From a virus: 60,176 nucleotides of DNA. How positions within the stretch are numbered: position 1 is the first letter of the stretch; each line of letters opens with the position of its first letter. The position numbers and the translations under genes were made by a program. Under the pieces are notes generated by a model, which was given only the letters and a program-made list of their open reading frames with translations, was not told where the DNA came from and made no database searches. The stretch spans positions 1-60,176 of IMG/VR virus record IMGVR_UViG_3300030451_001785; one strand, 5' to 3'. Of this stretch, positions 55,842 to 60,176 are shown one piece after another.

Positions 55842-56114
55842 ATGGCAGAAGAAAAAATCTTCGCAGATGGTTTCTCGTTTAAGAGAAACGACAACGCACC
55901 TGAATTTGTGGTGGGTAAGCAGTCCATTAAAGTGGATGAAGCTATTGCATTCCTAAAAGCGAATGCAAAGAATGGTTGGGTAAACCTAGATATTAAACAA
56001 GCAAAAGGAGGAAACTACTATTGCGAATTGGATACTTGGGAAGCTAAACCAAAGGCAGCACCGGCAGCAGCAGTTGCTGCAGATACTGCAAGTGGGGAAG
56101 ACCTACCATTCTAA
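55842..56114 (+). CDS. ssb: Single-stranded DNA-binding protein-like
   Basis: A 90-aa protein: GFSFKRNDNAPEFVVGKQSI, then GWVNLDIKQAKGGNYYCELD and WEAKPKAAPA. A short OB-fold-like core is followed by an Ala/Pro linker and an acidic tip SGEDLPF, analogous to the DDDIPF tip of bacterial SSB that recruits partner enzymes. It stands right after the recombination genes. It is shorter than bacterial SSB. The palindrome at 56116 starts 2 bp after its stop. Confidence 0.78.
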   Translation: MAEEKIFADGFSFKRNDNAPEFVVGKQSIKVDEAIAFLKANAKNGWVNLDIKQAKGGNYYCELDTWEAKPKAAPAAAVAADTASGEDLPF

Positions 56115-56115
56115 A

Positions 56116-56131
56116 GTGTCTTTAAAGACAC
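56116..56131. repeat. Palindrome copy after ssb
   Basis: GTGTCTTTAAAGACAC, fully symmetrical, starting two bases after the stop codon and 18 bp ahead of the terminator at 56150. The gap 56115-56344 holds no credible gene. Confidence 0.95.
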
Positions 56132-56149
56132 AGAGTGTTTTCATAATGA

Positions 56150-56180
56150 GAGAGGGGGATTTAGTTCCCTCTCTTTTTTT
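56150..56180 (+). terminator. Rho-independent terminator after ssb
   Basis: GAGAGGG pairs with CCCTCTC (extended by two G-T wobbles) around GGATTTAGTT, followed by seven T. It ends the promoter-4 transcript before the primase gene. Confidence 0.86.
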
Positions 56181-56281
56181 ATCTAGTAATGTTAATTGTC
56201 AGAAAAAATATACCACTATATCTTTTTATATATTATTATTTTTTACTTTCTTTACACATCACAAAGAAAAAATCAACATAA

Positions 56282-56312
56282 TCAACATTACCACTGATAA
56301 TCAATGAGTTAG
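56282..56312. repeat. 31-nt element, copy 2
   Basis: It matches 46102-46132 at 25 of 31 positions. The dyad here is CTGATAATCA, less perfect than in copy 1. It lies about 30 bp before the primase gene among ATCAACAT repeats. Candidate site for a replication protein. Confidence 0.68.
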
Positions 56313-56344
56313 AAAATTAAAATCAACATAAAATCAACATATAA

Positions 56345-58753
56345 ATGACATCGAAAGTAACAATCTTCAAGAATATCAAAGAAACAGAGACACCTTTTGT
56401 AAGGGATATCACAGAGATACTAGACCGTATCAAGGATGGTGCAACAAAGAATTTAGTCAAGACAATTAGAGTCACCAAGGACAAGGCAGAACGAAATGAA
56501 TTAAAGAAAAGACTACCTGCCATTTGTTTTTCAGGAGTCTTCACCAAGCGAAATGATAATGCTTTGAAAGAACATTCAGGTATTGTTTGCTTAGACTTTG
56601 ATGGATACGAAAAGAAAAAGCTATTGTTAGAACACAAGGAGAATCTTTGCAAAGACCCTTATGTATATTCTGTTTTCATATCTCCGTCAGGCAACGGACT
56701 TAAAGTATTAGTCAAGATACCACCCATTGTAGAGAATCATATCAACTATTTCAATTCACTTCAAAACTATTTTGAATCTCCATACTTCGACAAGATGTGT
56801 AAGAATGTGAGTCGAGTTTGTTATGAATCATACGACCCACTTCTATATCTAAATACCAATAGTAATGTTTGGGATACTATAGCAGAGCCACAATACGAAC
56901 AGAAAGAAAAAGATATTGACCCTCCTACTATTCCCATCAGCGATGAGAATAAAATTGTAGAGATACTAATTAAATGGTGGGAGAAAAAATATCCAATGGT
57001 TGAAGGTCAACGAAACCAACACTGCTTTGTTCTTGCTATGGCATTCAATGATTATGGAATAAATAAATCATTAGCAGGTTATGTACTGAATCGTTATGCA
57101 ACAGATGACTTTACTCAAACAGAAATTAGCAGGACAATAGACAGTGCATACAGTAACAGTTCAAACTTTGGTACAAAGTATTATGAAGATGAAGAGAAGC
57201 TTAATCAAATAAAAGATAAGTTTCGTAGAGGTGTATCAAAAAAAGAAATAAGAAACCAACTGAGTGAGACAGGAATGGATAGCGATGCTATTGAATCTGT
57301 CGTGAGTACCATTGAAAAAGAACAGGCAAAGAAAACCTTTTGGGAAAAGAATGAGAAAGGAACAATAAAGATTGTACACTTCTCTTTCAAAAAGTTTTTA
57401 GAGGACAATGGCTTTTATAAATATTGTCCTGAAGGTGGTAAGAACTATGTGTTTGTAAAGGTTACTAATAATCTTATTGACCATACCTCAGAAAAAGAAA
57501 TTAAAGATTTTATTCTAAACTATTTACTTACGCAAGATGATATAACTGTATACAATTATTTTGCAGACCAAGTAAGATTTTTTAGAGAAGAGTTTCTTAC
57601 TTTACTTAGCACGATTGATATTTATTTTATTGCCGATACAAGAGACAGTGCATATCTATACTATCAAAACTGTGCAGTAAGAATTACAAAAGGTTTAATA
57701 GAACCTATTGATTACTTAGACTTAGGTGGATATGTTTGGAAAGACCATATCATACCAAGAAAGTTTAAGATATGTGACGACCATATTTGTGACTACTCTT
57801 TGTTTATTAAAAACATTTGTGGTGGAGAAGCAGACAGGGTAAAGACTATGGAAAGCACCATAGGATTTATGATGCACGGATATAAAAACTTATCATACTG
57901 CCCGGCAGTAATATTAAATGATGAGGTTATATCAGATAACCCCGAAGGTGGAACAGGTAAAGGAATATTTATGAATGCTTTATCTCAAATGAAAAAGTTA
58001 GTTACTATTGATGGTAAAGCTTTTGCTTTTGAGAAATCATTTCCTTATCAATTAGTATCTGCAGATACACAGATACTTTGTTTTGATGATGTAAAAAAAC
58101 ACTTTGACTTTGAAAGATTGTTTAGTGTAGTGACAGAAGGATTGACCCTTGAGAAAAAGAATCGTGATGCAATTAAGATTCCATTTTCTAAGTCACCTAA
58201 GATTGCTATTACAACTAACTATGCTATCAAAGGAACAGGTAATTCTTTTGAAAGAAGAAAGTGGGAAATAGAATTACACCAACACTACAACAGAAACTTT
58301 ACACCACTTGATGAGTTTGAAAAACATTTCTTTGCAGATTGGAATGAAGATGAGTGGTGTTTGTTTGACAACTATATGACTTCTTGTCTTCAAGATTACT
58401 TAACTACAGGACTTGTTAAGAGTAAGTTTATTAATCTAAAGATTAGACAACTATCTGCTCAAACTTCACACGACTTTATTGAATGGTGTGGATTGATTGC
58501 AGGTCATCAAAAGAATGATAAGCTTAGGTTTGAAGAGAGATTAATAATGCAGGACCTCTACTTTGATTTCATTGGCGAGTATCCTGACTATGCACCAAAG
58601 GCAAAGATGACTATAAGTAGAACTAGATTTTATAGATGGCTTATTGCTTATGGAAACTTTATGTGCAATGATGTAGATGAAGGAAGAGATTCAAACGGTA
58701 GATGGTTTACTATGAAGAAACCAAAACCTACACAAACTTCAATGGACTTATGA
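56345..58753 (+). CDS. VirE-N primase / SF3-like helicase
   Basis: An 802-aa protein. The N-terminal VirE-N/BT4734-like domain (residues about 1-180) shows AICFSGVFTKRNDNALKEHS, IVCLDFDGYEKK with acidic catalytic residues, and SPSGNGLKVLVKI. A central domain (about 210-300) has KFRRGVSKKEIRNQLSETGM. The C-terminal helicase has Walker A GGTGKG (535-540), Walker B QILCFDDV, sensor KIAITTNY and the HFFADWNEDEWCLFDNYM element of the Bacteroidetes primase-helicase family. It would unwind and prime DNA for the host polymerase. Its start follows repeated ATCAACAT sequences. Confidence 0.88.
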   Translation: MTSKVTIFKNIKETETPFVRDITEILDRIKDGATKNLVKTIRVTKDKAERNELKKRLPAICFSGVFTKRNDNALKEHSGIVCLDFDGYEKKKLLLEHKENLCKDPYVYSVFISPSGNGLKVLVKIPPIVENHINYFNSLQNYFESPYFDKMCKNVSRVCYESYDPLLYLNTNSNVWDTIAEPQYEQKEKDIDPPTIPISDENKIVEILIKWWEKKYPMVEGQRNQHCFVLAMAFNDYGINKSLAGYVLNRYATDDFTQTEISRTIDSAYSNSSNFGTKYYEDEEKLNQIKDKFRRGVSKKEIRNQLSETGMDSDAIESVVSTIEKEQAKKTFWEKNEKGTIKIVHFSFKKFLEDNGFYKYCPEGGKNYVFVKVTNNLIDHTSEKEIKDFILNYLLTQDDITVYNYFADQVRFFREEFLTLLSTIDIYFIADTRDSAYLYYQNCAVRITKGLIEPIDYLDLGGYVWKDHIIPRKFKICDDHICDYSLFIKNICGGEADRVKTMESTIGFMMHGYKNLSYCPAVILNDEVISDNPEGGTGKGIFMNALSQMKKLVTIDGKAFAFEKSFPYQLVSADTQILCFDDVKKHFDFERLFSVVTEGLTLEKKNRDAIKIPFSKSPKIAITTNYAIKGTGNSFERRKWEIELHQHYNRNFTPLDEFEKHFFADWNEDEWCLFDNYMTSCLQDYLTTGLVKSKFINLKIRQLSAQTSHDFIEWCGLIAGHQKNDKLRFEERLIMQDLYFDFIGEYPDYAPKAKMTISRTRFYRWLIAYGNFMCNDVDEGRDSNGRWFTMKKPKPTQTSMDL

Positions 58754-58986
58754 GAGAAAAGGATGTAGAGATAGCTTTCAATAATTCATACAAAGTAATT
58801 ATACTTGGTTATGATTGGGAAGATATTATGGAAGGAGACTTCCCATACTTTGCTCACAATCCTGCACGAAGAGTGCCTAAAGTAAAAGATGTTAGACAAC
58901 TATATGAATACTATACAGAAACAAGAGACTTTAAAAAATGCATAGCGATAAGGAATTACATCAAGGAAAGACGGATTATGTTATAG
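58750..58986 (+). CDS. Small hypothetical protein coupled to primase
   Basis: A 78-aa protein from ATG at 58750, whose start overlaps the primase stop (ATGA). Sequence starts MREKDVEIAFNNSYKVIILG, with a FAHNPARRVP middle and a basic helical end (CIAIRNYIKERRIML). Overlaps the helicase gene by 49 bp. Function unknown; coupling suggests a replication accessory. Confidence 0.62.
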   Translation: MREKDVEIAFNNSYKVIILGYDWEDIMEGDFPYFAHNPARRVPKVKDVRQLYEYYTETRDFKKCIAIRNYIKERRIML

Positions 58987-60176
58987 AAAGAACGGCAGGG
59001 TACACAGACAAAATGATGTACGAACAGTGTAAACTTTTCTATGATATAATTTTTAGAACTGAAAAGGTAAAGGTTGGAAGAGGCAAGAACGCAAAGTTTG
59101 TAGACCAAAGAGTATACGGTGCAGAAGAAGAAGTAGAACGCAGAGCAATTGAGAGTCTTGAATATTATAAAAAGAAAATGGAGAACCCTAGTAAAATAAA
59201 ATACAGAGAATACCAAAAGAAAATTATAGTACAGGGTGCAGAAAGTATTTTGAAAAATGATTTTCTATACCTTACAATGGAGGTGCGAACCGGTAAAACT
59301 TTAACGAGTTTAGGTATCGCAAGACTGCTGAACCGTAAGAAAGTTTTATTCATCACAAAGAAAAAAGCTATTAGCAGCATAGAAGCTGATTACGAAATGC
59401 TCAATCCTGATTATGATTTAGTAGTAATAAACTACGAATCATTACATAAAATATCAGACAGAGACTTTGACTTTATAATATTGGATGAAGCACACAGTAT
59501 GGGTGCATTTCCAAAACCAAGTAAGAGAGCCAAGCAAGTAAAAGATTTATTGAGAACCTGCGATGCTCAAGTAATTTTGTTATCAGGAACACCAACACCT
59601 GAATCATACAGTCAGATGTATCATCAAGTGTATGGAATAAAAAACAATCCGTTCAAAGAATATATTAACTTCTACAAGTTTGCTAAAAAATATGTGAAAG
59701 TAAAACAACAAAAGATAAATGGTTTGTATATAAATAATTATCACGATGGACTTCAGTCTATCATAGATGATATGAAACCACATATAATATCTTACTCACA
59801 AAAAGAAGCAGGGTTTAAAGTAGACACAAGGGAGCACACGCTTGAGGTTGAAATGAAACCTATCACCTATCAACTCACCAAGAAACTTCAAAAGGATTTA
59901 GTGGTTGAGGGTAAAGAAGAAATAATTTTGGGTGACACTCCTGTAAAACTTATGATGAAGCTTCATCAATTATACTCAGGTACAATAAAGTTTGAGTCAG
60001 GAAACTCTACAGTTATTGACCACAGTAAAGCACAGTACATCTACGATAATTTTTGTACACAAAAAATTGGAATCTTTTATAAGTTCAAAGAAGAACTCAA
60101 AGCACTTAAAGAAATATATGGAGACCAATTATGTACAGACCTTAGTGTCTTTGAAGACACTGATAAAAGTATAGCA
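58938..60176 (+). CDS. DEAH-box SF2 helicase, N-terminal part (continues at base 1)
   Basis: 413 codons open to the window end; the rest is at 142-390, giving about 495 aa. The first lobe shows an N-terminal helical segment, Walker A MEVRTGKTLTS (residues 114-124, with VRTGKT replacing the usual GxGKT), IILDEAHSMG (DEAH at 183-186) and LSGTPTPES (motif III, from 215). The later RecA lobe is in the left end. SNF2/UvsW-like enzymes remodel forks and recombination intermediates. Start at 58938 lies within the preceding small gene. Confidence 0.9.
   Translation, partial: MHSDKELHQGKTDYVIERTAGYTDKMMYEQCKLFYDIIFRTEKVKVGRGKNAKFVDQRVYGAEEEVERRAIESLEYYKKKMENPSKIKYREYQKKIIVQGAESILKNDFLYLTMEVRTGKTLTSLGIARLLNRKKVLFITKKKAISSIEADYEMLNPDYDLVVINYESLHKISDRDFDFIILDEAHSMGAFPKPSKRAKQVKDLLRTCDAQVILLSGTPTPESYSQMYHQVYGIKNNPFKEYINFYKFAKKYVKVKQQKINGLYINNYHDGLQSIIDDMKPHIISYSQKEAGFKVDTREHTLEVEMKPITYQLTKKLQKDLVVEGKEEIILGDTPVKLMMKLHQLYSGTIKFESGNSTVIDHSKAQYIYDNFCTQKIGIFYKFKEELKALKEIYGDQLCTDLSVFEDTDKSIA
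60036..60176. repeat. Right copy of terminal redundancy
   Basis: Repeats bases 1-141 with two silent differences. It shows circular closure of the genome. Confidence 0.93.
60145..60160. repeat. Palindrome copy, same locus as 110-125
   Basis: GTGTCTTTGAAGACAC within the redundant end; a second sight of one genomic copy. Confidence 0.95.

Noticed and set aside
24657-56131. Dispersed palindromes read as a CRISPR array
   Set aside because: Copies are hundreds to thousands of bases apart, inside genes as well as between, with no regular spacers or cas genes.
56074-56307. 77-codon frame across the end of ssb
   Set aside because: It overlaps ssb, the palindrome and the strong terminator, and its C-terminal half reflects AT-rich non-coding sequence.
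1-60176. Temperate lifestyle or defence island
   Set aside because: No integrase, excisionase, repressor-operator array, toxin-antitoxin pair or attachment site could be recognised; the single winged-helix protein alone is not evidence for lysogeny.

Overview
The window is the essentially complete genome of a tailed dsDNA phage, most likely a short-tailed (podovirus-like) virus of a marine or aquatic Bacteroidetes (Flavobacteriia) host. The first 141 bases recur at the end (1-141 and 60036-60176) with two silent differences, so the sequence closes into a circle of about 60,035 bp. The host assignment rests on three things. The -7 elements are of the Bacteroidetes type (TATCTTTG/TATATTTG). Genes start after A-rich leaders such as AAATCAAATCAA instead of Shine-Dalgarno sequences. 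The gene families include a VirE-N primase, a DUF1071 annealing protein, and a portal and capsid resembling crAss-like and Cellulophaga-type podoviruses. All family assignments are from reading the sequence; no database search was made.

Layout. (1) 58.9 kb through the junction to 2.5 kb, plus strand: a DEAH helicase split by the window ends, then small overlapping genes including a VRR-NUC nuclease and a DnaA-C-like HTH protein. (2) 2.5-43.5 kb, minus strand: the late module. Read 5' to 3' on the minus strand it begins with about a dozen tiny Lys/Arg-rich genes (43.5-40.8 kb). Next come lysis genes (amidase, holin), tail-fibre-like proteins, a co-chaperonin-like protein, a 2OG-Fe(II) oxygenase, terminase, portal, scaffold and major capsid. 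It ends with ring/connector proteins, a 1557-aa tail stabilisation/hub protein and three internal (ejection) proteins, one of 2952 aa with a HEMGH metallopeptidase motif. (3) 43.5-46 kb: a winged-helix-like regulator facing left-going genes, then a phage GroEL, a 51-aa protein and a GroES-like co-chaperonin. (4) 46-47.2 kb: a control region with a (TAG)9 repeat inside an inverted repeat, three tRNA genes (Arg-UCU, Leu-UAA, Ile-UAU), G/C-tract and pyrimidine-rich DNA, and the first early promoter. (5) 47.2-58.9 kb, plus strand: the early module. It holds an amidoligase, a fusion of class-II glutamine amidotransferase, gamma-glutamyl cyclotransferase and zinc ribbon, many small unknown genes, a DUF1599 protein, a recombination set (Sak3/DUF1071 annealing protein, RecE-like nuclease, SSB), and a VirE-N primase/SF3 helicase.

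Two features stand out. First, a 16-bp palindrome, GTGTCTTnnAAGACAC, occurs 15 times in the unique genome (16 times in the window). It lies in intergenic regions, often just after a stop codon as a hairpin, and also in frame inside at least six genes, where it encodes different peptides in different frames. Second, the amidoligase and amidotransferase-cyclotransferase pair suggests a phage-encoded peptide or amide modification pathway. Replication appears to borrow host polymerases: I recognise no DNA polymerase, RNA polymerase or integrase, so the phage is probably lytic.
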